In this document: in pieces, positions 52,058 through 60,494 of the stretch
Numbering within the stretch: position 1 is the first letter of the stretch
How the letters are laid out: each line of letters starts with the position of its first letter
From: an uncultured Erysipelotrichaceae bacterium
GTDB taxonomy: Bacteria > Bacillota_I > Bacilli_A > RFN20 > CAG-826
Assembly (NCBI GenBank): GCA_902800025.1
Contig: CADCDA010000007.1
Location: 26,452 to 90,451, forward strand
Reading direction: 5' to 3'
DNA length: 64,000 nucleotides
Made by a program: the position numbers and the translations under genes
Notes under the pieces: generated by a model
Databases searched by the model: none
Told to the model about the DNA's origin: nothing
Seen by the model: the letters and a program-made list of their open reading frames with translations, nothing else

Positions 52058-53192
52058 ATATAATTTCGACAAAGAAACAAATAGAAAAGCAACACATTCA
52101 TATAAATGGAATATCCCTGATAACGGTGCTTCTTTTACGGTTGCAGACACTGATTTTGAAGTTGCCAGCGAAATCCAACAAGCGATTGTTAATAGAGCAA
52201 AGCAATCAACATACGGATATACATATGTGCCTGATGAGTATTATGAAGCTTACATTAGATGGTGGAGAGACCGTTATCAAACCGAATTAAAGAAAGAATG
52301 GTTTATCTTTTCTACAAGCGTTGTTGCATCAGTTGATACAATCATAAAGCGTCTTACAGAAGTTGGTGAAAGAGTTTGTTTATTTTCACCAAACTATAAC
52401 GTGTTTTATAACTGCATCAGTAACAACAAAAGAGTAGCGGAAGAAGTAAATTTAACTTATCAAAACCATGAATATTCGATTGATTGGAAAAAGCTTGAAG
52501 AATCATTAAGCAAATCTAAATTATTTATCCACTGCAATCCACATAATCCAATTGGAAAACAGTACTCAATTGAGGAAAACGAAAAGATTATTTCGTTATG
52601 CAAAAAATATAATGTTTATCTTCTTTCTGACGAAATTCACTCCGACCTTGATTATAACGAGAAAAGGTATAATCCGATAATCAAAACGAAAGAATATGAA
52701 AGGCTAATTTTAGCGTTATCACCAGGAAAGTCATTTAACCTAGCAGGACTACATTCATCAGTGTTGGTTATACCAAATGAAGAACTTAGATTGAAAATTG
52801 AAAAAGGGCTTCAAGAAGATGATGTTGGAGAACCTTCGTATTTCTCAATCGAGCCTGTAATTGCCGCTTACACAAAAGGGGACGAATATGTCCAAGAAGA
52901 AAATGCCTACATTTATGAAAATAAAAAGTATTTGAAGGAATTTTTCATCAAAAACTACTTAAATTTAGAAATAATAGGGGGCAACGCTACATATTTGCTG
53001 TGGGTTGATATCTCTCATTATTCAAATGATTCGGTCGCTTTTGTTAATGACTTTTCAAATAAATATAATCTGTTTTTAATCGATGGAAAACATTATCATG
53101 AAAGTCAGTCTAGCTTTGTGAGAATTAATATCGCCACTCAAAAGAAAAATATCATACATTTGTGTAATTGCTTATTAGATTATTTAAAGTAA
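52047..53192 (+). CDS. MalY/PatB-type cystathionine beta-lyase / aminotransferase
   Basis: 381 residues, fold-type I PLP enzyme. ADTDFEVASEIQ (about 29-40), PNYNVF (about 112-117), NPHNPIGK (about 154-161), SDEIHSDL (about 187-194) and the PLP Lys in LSPGKSFNLAG (about 223-233) are the MalY/PatB hallmarks. It likely cleaves cystathionine, cystine or related thioethers to pyruvate and ammonia. ATG at 52047 is chosen; it overlaps the DUF3737 stop by 11 bp. The in-frame TTG at 52041 is less likely. Confidence 0.88.
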   Translation: MRTRYNFDKETNRKATHSYKWNIPDNGASFTVADTDFEVASEIQQAIVNRAKQSTYGYTYVPDEYYEAYIRWWRDRYQTELKKEWFIFSTSVVASVDTIIKRLTEVGERVCLFSPNYNVFYNCISNNKRVAEEVNLTYQNHEYSIDWKKLEESLSKSKLFIHCNPHNPIGKQYSIEENEKIISLCKKYNVYLLSDEIHSDLDYNEKRYNPIIKTKEYERLILALSPGKSFNLAGLHSSVLVIPNEELRLKIEKGLQEDDVGEPSYFSIEPVIAAYTKGDEYVQEENAYIYENKKYLKEFFIKNYLNLEIIGGNATYLLWVDISHYSNDSVAFVNDFSNKYNLFLIDGKHYHESQSSFVRINIATQKKNIIHLCNCLLDYLK

Positions 53193-53209
53193 TAAAAGGA
53201 GAAAAAAGT

Positions 53210-53773
53210 ATGAAAAAACAATTAAAACATATTGTTCCTGCAATCTTCCCAATGCCAGTTATTTTGATTGCTACTTATAATGAAGATGGAACGGTTGATG
53301 TGATGAATGCTGCATGGGGTTGTGCCTATGACATGAATCAAATTCAATTAAATATTAGCGAGTCCCATCGTACCACAAAAAACATTCGCCGCACTGGAGT
53401 CTTTACTGTGACTGTAGCAACTGCTGATCATATTCCTGAAGCCGATTACGTTGGCCTTGTTTCCGCTGATCGTGTTAAAGATAAATTTGAACGCAGCGGA
53501 CTCAAAGCACATAAGTCTGATATTATTGATGCACCAATTTTAGATGATTTCCCAATTTGCATGGAATGTAAGTCCGTTGAATTCCAAGGTGAATATGGTG
53601 TACTTGGTGAAATTGTTCGTTTATCTGTAGATGAAGAATATATCGATGAAAACGGCAAAGTCGATTTAGAAAAAATGAAAATAATTTCCTATGATCCATT
53701 TAATCATGGCTATCATGTTGTGGGTAAGAAAGTCGGCCAAGCATTTAGCGACGGAAAAAAGTATATAAAGTAG
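53210..53773 (+). CDS. flavin reductase family protein (FMN-binding split barrel)
   Basis: 187 residues. PVILIATYNEDGTVDVMNAA (about 15-34) and the Arg/Ser-rich FMN site (ISESHRTTKNIRRTGVFTVT, about 48-67) match the flavin reductase-like domain; LGEIVRLSVDEEYIDENGKV is typical of the clostridial/bacilli subgroup. Electron transfer with FMN. AAAGGAGA lies 8 nt before ATG at 53210; the longer frame from 53168 is not used. Followed directly by galM with 1 bp between. Confidence 0.88.
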   Translation: MKKQLKHIVPAIFPMPVILIATYNEDGTVDVMNAAWGCAYDMNQIQLNISESHRTTKNIRRTGVFTVTVATADHIPEADYVGLVSADRVKDKFERSGLKAHKSDIIDAPILDDFPICMECKSVEFQGEYGVLGEIVRLSVDEEYIDENGKVDLEKMKIISYDPFNHGYHVVGKKVGQAFSDGKKYIK

Positions 53774-53774
53774 T

Positions 53775-54773
53775 ATGAGAATCGTTTCTTACAATAAAGA
53801 AGGTATAACATTTACCGAAGTCATTAATGACAAAAATCTTAAAGTAGTATTCGCTAATCTTGGAGCGTCTATATTTTCAATTAAGTTTGATAATTATTTG
53901 CTAACAAGAAATGTTAAGAATATAAAAGATTTTTTTAATCCATCTATTTATTATGGAAAGACCATCGGAAGAGTGGCTAATAGAATGAAAGGTCACGCTT
54001 TCGTTGTTAATGGCGAAAGATATGAAATAGAACCTAATGAAGGAGAAAACGTTCTTCATGGTGGCAATAAAGGATTATCTAATCAATTCTTTGAATTGAA
54101 CACTATTAAAGGCAACGATAAAGTCGAAGTTATCTATACAAAAAAAGTTGGTCATTTAGAAGATGGATATCCAGGAAATCTAGAAGTCGAAGTTAAATAT
54201 ATCGTTGGAGTTAATGACAACGAGATTGATATTGAATTTAAAGCTAAGAGTGATATGGACACAACTTTAGCGTTAACAAATCATACTTATTTCACTTTAG
54301 GTTGTAAATCTATCGAAGGACTAACATTACAAATTAATGGAAACAACTATCTTGAAACAGATGAAAATACGCTACTTCCTACAAATAGAAGGTTTGTGAC
54401 ACCTGTTATGGACTTTAGAAATCCAAAGAAAATTATTCAAGATATTAATGATAATTATTTGCACACACCTAAACACAATGGATATGACCATTATTTCTAT
54501 TTTTTAGATAGAGATTTAAACAAAAAGAATGTGTCTTTATCAAATGCCAAACTCCAAATGGATATCTACACTGATTTCCAAGGCGTACAAATTTATACAT
54601 CTGGATATAGTTGTGGATGCCTTTTATATCCAGAGGCCAATTATTTATTTGATAGTATTGCAATTGAACCAAGTGATACGTTTAGATATTTACATTTATT
54701 AAAGAAAGATGAAATATATTCTAGAAGAATTAGATATGTATTTTTCATAAAGGAGAATAACGATGGAAAGTAA
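53775..54773 (+). CDS. galM: aldose 1-epimerase (galactose mutarotase)
   Basis: 332 residues. NVLHGGNKGLSNQFF (about 93-107; His of the substrate site), ALTNHTYFTLG (about 166-176) and YDHYFYFL with the catalytic Glu in the IAIEPSDTFRYLHL segment are conserved GalM features. It interconverts alpha and beta galactose (or other aldoses) for galactokinase. It overlaps galK by 11 bp. The upstream gene is 1 bp away, and no promoter is evident in the gap, so galMK belong to the long operon behind the riboswitch or have an internal promoter within 53192-53773. Confidence 0.88.
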   Translation: MRIVSYNKEGITFTEVINDKNLKVVFANLGASIFSIKFDNYLLTRNVKNIKDFFNPSIYYGKTIGRVANRMKGHAFVVNGERYEIEPNEGENVLHGGNKGLSNQFFELNTIKGNDKVEVIYTKKVGHLEDGYPGNLEVEVKYIVGVNDNEIDIEFKAKSDMDTTLALTNHTYFTLGCKSIEGLTLQINGNNYLETDENTLLPTNRRFVTPVMDFRNPKKIIQDINDNYLHTPKHNGYDHYFYFLDRDLNKKNVSLSNAKLQMDIYTDFQGVQIYTSGYSCGCLLYPEANYLFDSIAIEPSDTFRYLHLLKKDEIYSRRIRYVFFIKENNDGK

Positions 54774-55938
54774 CATTGAAAAATTAATTGAATCATACCA
54801 AAGTTTTTTTGAAGGCAAGCCAGAGATTATTGCTTCTTGCGGTGGTCGATTTGAAATCTTAGGAAATCATACTGACCATAACCATGGCTTATGTATTGCT
54901 TCGGCGTGTAATTTAGAAATTATTGCCGCTGTAAAAAAGAGAAAAGATAAAAACGTTAATCTTAAATCATTAGGATTTAACGCTAATGAAGTTGATTTAT
55001 CTGATTTAAGAATTCATGAAGAAGAAAAAGAATCTAGCAATGGTCTCATTAGAGGCGTTGCTGCTTACTTAAACGATAAAGGATATAAAATTGGCGGATT
55101 CGATGCCTATACCATCTCCACAGTTTTTAAAGGTGCCGGTGTTTCTTCATCAGCAGCCTTTGAATTATTGGTTGGTCATTTATTCAATGTTTTGTATAAC
55201 GATGGAAAGATTCCAAAACTCGTTTTATGCAAGGCTGGCCAATATGCAGAAAATGACTATTTTGGCAAAAAGAGCGGACTTCTTGACCAAATTGGCGTCG
55301 GCTATGGTGGTGTTGTTCAAATCGATTTCCAAGATATCAATAACCCAGTAGTCGAACAAGTTAAGTTCCCATTCACTAATCTACATTTCCTTTTAATTAA
55401 TACTGGTGGAGATCATTCAAATCTTAGTGACTTATATTCTTCTATCCCTGTTGATATGTACGCGGCCGCTAATGAAATGAAACAAAGATTCTTAAGAGAT
55501 GCATCCTTTGAAGAGCTGGAAGAAGTTAAACCTTCTCTTACTGAAATGCAATACTTAAGAGCAAAACATTTCTACACAGAAAATATTCGCGTTAAGAAAG
55601 CAATCCAAGCCCTTAAGAATCAAGATGAAGAAACTTTCTTACAAATGATTAATGAATCAAGAGAATCTTCCACCAATAATTTAAAGAATATGATGGTTGG
55701 AACTAACTATGAAGGAAGCCCATTAGAAGCTTGTGATTTATTAATGAAAACCACAGAAAATCATGGTGCTGTTAAAATCAATGGTGGTGGCTTTGCAGGA
55801 AGCTGTATTGCTGTGATTCCATCTGAATATTTAAAAAAAGCACTCACTGTTCTTAAGAAGAAATACGGTGATGTTAATGTTCAAGAAATCTTTGTTAGAG
55901 AAGATGGACCAAAAACCATATATAATTTAGGTAAATAA
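54763..55938 (+). CDS. galK: galactokinase
   Basis: 391 residues. The signature GGRFEILGNHTDHNHG (about 27-42), the GHMP ATP motif KGAGVSSSAAFEL (about 123-135), the catalytic Asp/Arg region, and NGGGFAGSCIAVIP (about 345-358) are intact. Phosphorylates galactose to Gal-1-P, the first step of the Leloir pathway. Coupled by overlap to galM. galT and galE are not in the window. AAGGAGAA ribosome site inside the end of galM. Confidence 0.93.
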   Translation: MESNIEKLIESYQSFFEGKPEIIASCGGRFEILGNHTDHNHGLCIASACNLEIIAAVKKRKDKNVNLKSLGFNANEVDLSDLRIHEEEKESSNGLIRGVAAYLNDKGYKIGGFDAYTISTVFKGAGVSSSAAFELLVGHLFNVLYNDGKIPKLVLCKAGQYAENDYFGKKSGLLDQIGVGYGGVVQIDFQDINNPVVEQVKFPFTNLHFLLINTGGDHSNLSDLYSSIPVDMYAAANEMKQRFLRDASFEELEEVKPSLTEMQYLRAKHFYTENIRVKKAIQALKNQDEETFLQMINESRESSTNNLKNMMVGTNYEGSPLEACDLLMKTTENHGAVKINGGGFAGSCIAVIPSEYLKKALTVLKKKYGDVNVQEIFVREDGPKTIYNLGK

Positions 55939-55950
55939 AGGAGTTAAGTT

Positions 55951-56490
55951 ATGGAATTAAAAGGTAGTAGAACAGAAAAGAATTTACAAATCGCATTTGC
56001 AGGAGAAAGCCAAGCGAGAAATAAATATACCTATTACGCTTCAAAAGCCAAAAAAGAAGGATATGAACAAATCGCTGCTATCTTCCAAGAAACAGCAGAC
56101 AACGAAAAAGAACACGCTGAATTATGGTTTAAATATCTTCATGATGGCAAAGTTCCTTCAACCATCGACAATCTAAAAGATGCCGCTGATGGAGAAAACT
56201 ATGAATGGACCGAAATGTATAAAGAAATGGCCCAGGTTGCTAGAGAAGAAGGATTTAAAGAAATCGCTGCAAAGTTTGAATTAGTTGGAAAAATTGAAAA
56301 AGAACACGAAGCCAGATACCTTGCTTTACTTGAAAAAGTTAAAGAAAACAGAGTCTTCATCAGCGAAGATGTTGTAATCTGGAAATGCCGTAACTGTGGA
56401 CATATTCATGTTGGAAAAGAAGCTCCAGAAGTTTGCCCAACATGCAATCATCCAAAGAGCTATTTCGAAAGACAAGCTAAGAATTATTAA
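55951..56490 (+). CDS. rbr: rubrerythrin
   Basis: 179 residues. Four-helix diiron domain (1-about 140) with the ExxH-type iron ligands in [12 protein letters not shown] (about 15-26) and NEKEHAEL (about 49-56) and the Glu/His of [10 protein letters not shown], followed by a C-terminal rubredoxin domain with CRNC (about 146-149) and CPTC (about 162-165). Reduces peroxide in anaerobes. AAGGAG site 7 nt before ATG; a terminator follows. It is the last gene of the run starting at the riboswitch. Confidence 0.95.
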   Translation: MELKGSRTEKNLQIAFAGESQARNKYTYYASKAKKEGYEQIAAIFQETADNEKEHAELWFKYLHDGKVPSTIDNLKDAADGENYEWTEMYKEMAQVAREEGFKEIAAKFELVGKIEKEHEARYLALLEKVKENRVFISEDVVIWKCRNCGHIHVGKEAPEVCPTCNHPKSYFERQAKNY

Positions 56491-56499
56491 GATTGAATC

Positions 56500-56521
56500 A
56501 GGAGGTTATGCCTCCTTTTTC
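56500..56521 (+). terminator. rho-independent terminator after rbr
   Basis: AGGAGG (56500-56505) pairs with CCTCCT (56511-56516) and is followed by five T residues. Confidence 0.88.
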
Positions 56522-56561
56522 TTTTCTCTTTTTGCGCACACTTGTGTATAATAACCTCATT

Positions 56562-58214
56562 ATGAAATTAAAAACATTTATATTACCGATTTTACTTTCC
56601 ACATTTGCGATTTCTATTACTGGTTGTAATAATCAACCATCTTCGCCACGATTTGTTGACGCTGATTTAAAAGATTATTTTGATTGTCTTAAAGACAGCA
56701 ATTACAACTTCACATTCGAATCTCTTAATGAAGGCGGTCATTATCGTAAACTATATTCACTGAGCCCTGATGCTTTTTATATTCAAAGAGGAAGGATTTA
56801 TCGTGAACAACTATATATCACTAGCCAATATGGAATGTTCTATATTGAAGGGCAAGGAACACAAGATTATATTGTCGACGCTGATAGCAATGTCATCGTG
56901 GAGTTTTTTGAAGGTCCTGGACGATTAGAAAATTTAACAGAATCTTTCTCTAGCGATATGGAGTATGGAATGGAGAATTATTTCTCACATGTCCCTATTT
57001 CCACATTCTTAAATATGGACCTTTCGGAGTTCTCTGTTGTCTCAAAAGAGGGCGATACCTTAACGTATTCGACTCAAAATCGTCAGATTAACGAGATGAT
57101 GTCATATCTTTCAAACGCTTGGTATGCAAACTGGGATATTGATACTCCATCAGACTATTATCTTGATTTAAACAAATGCACAACCAACGCGAAAATTGAA
57201 AACGATAAACTCATTTTTGAATTTGTTAGTTGCTTCCAAAAAAACATACAGGGATTACCAGAAGATAACGTTTATGTATCCACTTTTACTGTTTATAATC
57301 CAGGAACAACTCATGAAAGTGTTGTTGAAAACTATATTGCTCACCCTAATCCAATTGAAAGAAAAGATGGCTATTTCACCGACATGAATGCCTTTAGTAA
57401 AACGTTTGGAGAAGTGGCGATTCCTTTTGCGGGTGAAAAACACGGACAACTATTATCTGTAACTGAAAGTTATAGTTCGTATTCAGTAAATATTTTTGAT
57501 TCTTCTGCATCTAGTGATATCGCTGATTGGTTTAGAGGAGAACTAGTTAAGTCTGAATATAATTGGAATTATGATGAAGAGCAAAGTCAAGCCGCTTCTG
57601 AAAGATTCCCATATAGTAGTGAAGTTTATGCGTTTTCTAAAAATGTCACTTTAGTTGAAAGTGGAGAAACTAGTGAATTTAAAGTATATTTCACATTCAC
57701 ATTTGTCCCTGCTTCTATGTTAGATGAAGGAGATAAAGCGTTGCGTCCAAACGGATTCTTCTACGCTGAAATATATCGATTAATAGATGATGAAGCGATT
57801 GTCGGATATGACAATATTAAAGACGCTCTTAAAAATGTCGGTTCAGATGCTTATTATCCTTTATTTGAAAATGTTGAATCATATCACTATTCAATGATCA
57901 ACCTAATTGATGTTTCTTCTGGTGTTGAAATCGATGAAGGGATGGAGCTTGTAGTTTTCTATCAAATCACAATAACTGGCTTCACACATGAAAATTTATT
58001 AACTTTTTTAAATAATTGGAAAATAGAAATTTTAAAGATGCCTGAGTATCAAGATGTCAGTGAATCAGAGGATGATTTCTCGTTGACATGTTCAGCAAAT
58101 TTCACTGAGTCAGACTTGATATTTTCTGCTTCAATTATTGGATCTTTAGAGAACAAAGACACCGCCTCAGAACAGTACGTTATCTATCTAATTGGAGCCG
58201 CTAAAGAGGCTTAA
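56562..58214 (+). CDS. lipoprotein of unknown function
   Basis: 550 residues from ATG 56562 (MKLKTFILPILLSTFAISITGC, lipobox ITGC); upstream in-frame starts are rejected since they would precede the promoter. TATAAT at 56547-56552 lies 9 nt before ATG without a ribosome site: probable near-leaderless mRNA. No recognised domain; rich in Tyr/Ser/Asp/Asn with short repeats of aromatic-acidic patches. Resembles the other surface lipoproteins here in composition. Confidence 0.75.
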   Translation: MKLKTFILPILLSTFAISITGCNNQPSSPRFVDADLKDYFDCLKDSNYNFTFESLNEGGHYRKLYSLSPDAFYIQRGRIYREQLYITSQYGMFYIEGQGTQDYIVDADSNVIVEFFEGPGRLENLTESFSSDMEYGMENYFSHVPISTFLNMDLSEFSVVSKEGDTLTYSTQNRQINEMMSYLSNAWYANWDIDTPSDYYLDLNKCTTNAKIENDKLIFEFVSCFQKNIQGLPEDNVYVSTFTVYNPGTTHESVVENYIAHPNPIERKDGYFTDMNAFSKTFGEVAIPFAGEKHGQLLSVTESYSSYSVNIFDSSASSDIADWFRGELVKSEYNWNYDEEQSQAASERFPYSSEVYAFSKNVTLVESGETSEFKVYFTFTFVPASMLDEGDKALRPNGFFYAEIYRLIDDEAIVGYDNIKDALKNVGSDAYYPLFENVESYHYSMINLIDVSSGVEIDEGMELVVFYQITITGFTHENLLTFLNNWKIEILKMPEYQDVSESEDDFSLTCSANFTESDLIFSASIIGSLENKDTASEQYVIYLIGAAKEA

Positions 58215-58239
58215 AAACGATACCTATAAATTTCATTTA

Positions 58240-58284
58240 TTGTCAAAAGAGTACAATTAAGTTAACATTTATTTGTACTTTTTT
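58240..58284 (+). promoter_or_regulatory. promoter and inverted repeat ahead of the GPH-DUF2188 gene
   Basis: TTGTCA (58240-58245), 17 bp, TAACAT (58263-58268) make a plausible promoter. AGTACAA (58250-58256) and TTGTACT (58273-58279) form a perfect 7-bp inverted repeat that brackets the -10 and is followed by six T residues. It may be an operator, or a terminator for the upstream lipoprotein gene. Confidence 0.45.
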
Positions 58285-58304
58285 ACATAAAGGAGAAATC
58301 ATAA

Positions 58305-60419
58305 ATGGGCTTTTTAAATGTCAACGCCACTTATGAGGGAAACAAAATTCCAAAACTTACTAAGTGGTTATTCCCATTATCAGGCATTTTTAGAGATGCT
58401 TGTTACGCGTTGGTTGGCTCTTTCTTACTTCAATACGCCATTAACAGTGGTGTTTTAAGTTCAGACCCTTCAACGTTCAAAGCACAATATGGTGTTATTA
58501 CTGTCGCCATGATTGTTGCTCTTATTTGGGATGGTATCAACGACCCAATCATGGGCTTTATTGTTGAGAAATTCCGTTTCAAAAATTTAGGCAAATTCAA
58601 ACCATGGATTCTTTTAGGCGCCATCGGTAATGCTATTGCCGTTGTCTTCATGTTCAACATCAGACCAACATTCGCAGATGGTTCTGCTAATGGATGGGCC
58701 TTTGTTGGTGTCATGATTGCCTTCTATTTCCTTTGGGACTTATTCTTTACCATTAACGATATTGGATATTGGTCAATGCTTCCATCATTAACAAATGATG
58801 AACACGAAAGAGCATCTATTACTTCCAAAATGACAGTTTGTGCATCCATCGGTGGATTTATCATGACCGCTGGTTGTATGTTACTTCCTACAATGTTTAG
58901 TAACATTTCATCTGCACAGATGTATATGTTATTATCTATTGCCGTTGCAGCGTTATTCTTCTTATCTCAACTTGCAGTATTCTTACTATGTAAGGAAAGA
59001 AAAGAAGATCCAACTCAAACTGAAGCTAGTGAAAAAACTCACTTCCTAGACTTATTTAAAGTCTTTGGTAAGAACAAAGAACTAAGAGTTGCTATTATTT
59101 CTATGTTCTTATATTACCTTGCTAGTGGTGTTCTTACTGGTGGTATCGGACTTAACTATTTCTACTTATCTTTAGGATATGGTTCTGGTAGAGGTGGACT
59201 TGTTTCCACAATCATCTCTGTCATGTACGTTTTGGCGATGGTTATTCCTCAAGTGTTATACCCAATGATCGCTAAGAAACTTTCTAAACAAAAGATCTTA
59301 ACTATTTCATTCATTATTCAAATGATCGGATTTGCAGGTTTCTTGCTTTGCTGTATACCACTCTTTGGTGAACACCCACTCGCATTCAATGCTGCAAAAG
59401 ATATTACTGCTGCTTCACCATTAGAAGTTAAAAAGACATTCTTCGATATGGACTTTGGATGGGCATTTGGTGGAACAATGTTCTTGTATTACTTATTCCC
59501 ATTCATCTTCTTCTTCGGCATGGGCTTAATGTATCTTGCAGTTATGGTCATGTTCCAAGACGCAATCGACTACAACGAATACGCTTATGGTGAAAGAAAA
59601 GAATCTATTATCTCTGCTTGGAGACCATTAGATGTTAAATTATCATCTGCTCTATTAAGAGGATTCCAATACATTATCTTCTTAGCGGCAGGACTTATGC
59701 CAGCTGTTACCGCGATTAGTGATGCTGAAAATGCACATAATATCAATACTGCGGCTCACTTAACTGATCCTACATATTTTGACGAACAATTCGTTGATGA
59801 TGTTATTGCTGCTAAAAATATGGCGACATTTAATTCTTTAAGAATCGCAGGTATCCTTATTGTTTCTGTTCTTGTTGTTTCCGTTATCGCATCTTACTTA
59901 CTCATGCACTTCGGTTACACAATTACTGAACAAAAGCACCAAGAAATCGTTAACGCTCTTGAAATAAGACATAAGAAAGACTTTGAAGCTGCTGGTGAAA
60001 CATATGATGCACCAGTGGAAGAAGCTGTTGAAGCTGAAATTGCTGCTGAAGCAGTCGCTGAAGAACCAGTAAAAGAAGAGCCTGTTCAAGAAGAACAACC
60101 AGAAGAAAAAGCTGAAGAGGCAAAACCAGAAGCTAAGAAAACTCCTGCTAAAAAGCCTGCAGCCAAAAAACCTTCTGAAGAAAAGAAAGAAGAAGCTAAA
60201 CCTGAATCAAAGAAGAACACCGCTTCTTATCACGTTTCTAAAAGAGCAAGTGATGGCAAGTGGCAAGTCTTTAGAGCAGGTAGCGATAAAGTAATTAAAT
60301 TATTCGACACTAAAGTTGAAGCTGAAGAATACACAAAACGTATGGCGGAAAACCAAGGTGTTAGTTACTTATCACACGCTTCTAAAGGAAAAAATAAAGG
60401 CCGTATTCAAAAGAAATAA
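58305..60419 (+). CDS. GPH/MFS_2-family sugar symporter fused to a C-terminal DUF2188 domain
   Basis: 704 residues. Residues 1-about 545 have 12 TM helices with the GPH pattern (IWDGINDPIMGFIVEKFR near 67-84, WDLFFTINDIGYWSMLPSLT near 145-164), glycoside-pentoside-hexuronide cation symporters. After the last helix an Ala/Glu/Lys/Pro-rich linker (about 555-638) leads to a DUF2188 domain (about 640-704: YHVSKRASDGKWQVFRAGSD, FDTKVEAEEYTKRMAENQGV). The tail should be cytoplasmic and the basic end may bind nucleic acid. Good AAAGGAGA site. Likely imports a galactoside for the nearby GH2 and GalK. Confidence 0.85.
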   Translation: MGFLNVNATYEGNKIPKLTKWLFPLSGIFRDACYALVGSFLLQYAINSGVLSSDPSTFKAQYGVITVAMIVALIWDGINDPIMGFIVEKFRFKNLGKFKPWILLGAIGNAIAVVFMFNIRPTFADGSANGWAFVGVMIAFYFLWDLFFTINDIGYWSMLPSLTNDEHERASITSKMTVCASIGGFIMTAGCMLLPTMFSNISSAQMYMLLSIAVAALFFLSQLAVFLLCKERKEDPTQTEASEKTHFLDLFKVFGKNKELRVAIISMFLYYLASGVLTGGIGLNYFYLSLGYGSGRGGLVSTIISVMYVLAMVIPQVLYPMIAKKLSKQKILTISFIIQMIGFAGFLLCCIPLFGEHPLAFNAAKDITAASPLEVKKTFFDMDFGWAFGGTMFLYYLFPFIFFFGMGLMYLAVMVMFQDAIDYNEYAYGERKESIISAWRPLDVKLSSALLRGFQYIIFLAAGLMPAVTAISDAENAHNINTAAHLTDPTYFDEQFVDDVIAAKNMATFNSLRIAGILIVSVLVVSVIASYLLMHFGYTITEQKHQEIVNALEIRHKKDFEAAGETYDAPVEEAVEAEIAAEAVAEEPVKEEPVQEEQPEEKAEEAKPEAKKTPAKKPAAKKPSEEKKEEAKPESKKNTASYHVSKRASDGKWQVFRAGSDKVIKLFDTKVEAEEYTKRMAENQGVSYLSHASKGKNKGRIQKK

Positions 60420-60430
60420 AGCCTTATCTT

Positions 60431-60471
60431 AAAGTTTATGACCCTATCAAACTTTGATGCGAGATAGGGTC
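60431..60471 (+). promoter_or_regulatory. possible H-type pseudoknot in the 60495 leader / 3' end of the symporter transcript
   Basis: AAAGTTT (60431-60437) is complementary to AAACTTT (60449-60455), and GACCCTATC (60440-60448) to GATAGGGTC (60463-60471). The second helix starts inside the loop of the first; the loop lengths (2, 0, 7 nt) fit an H-type pseudoknot. No U-run follows, so it is not a canonical terminator. It lies 24 nt before ATG 60495. Confidence 0.4.
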
Positions 60472-60494
60472 TCATATTATTAGGAGGATTTAAT

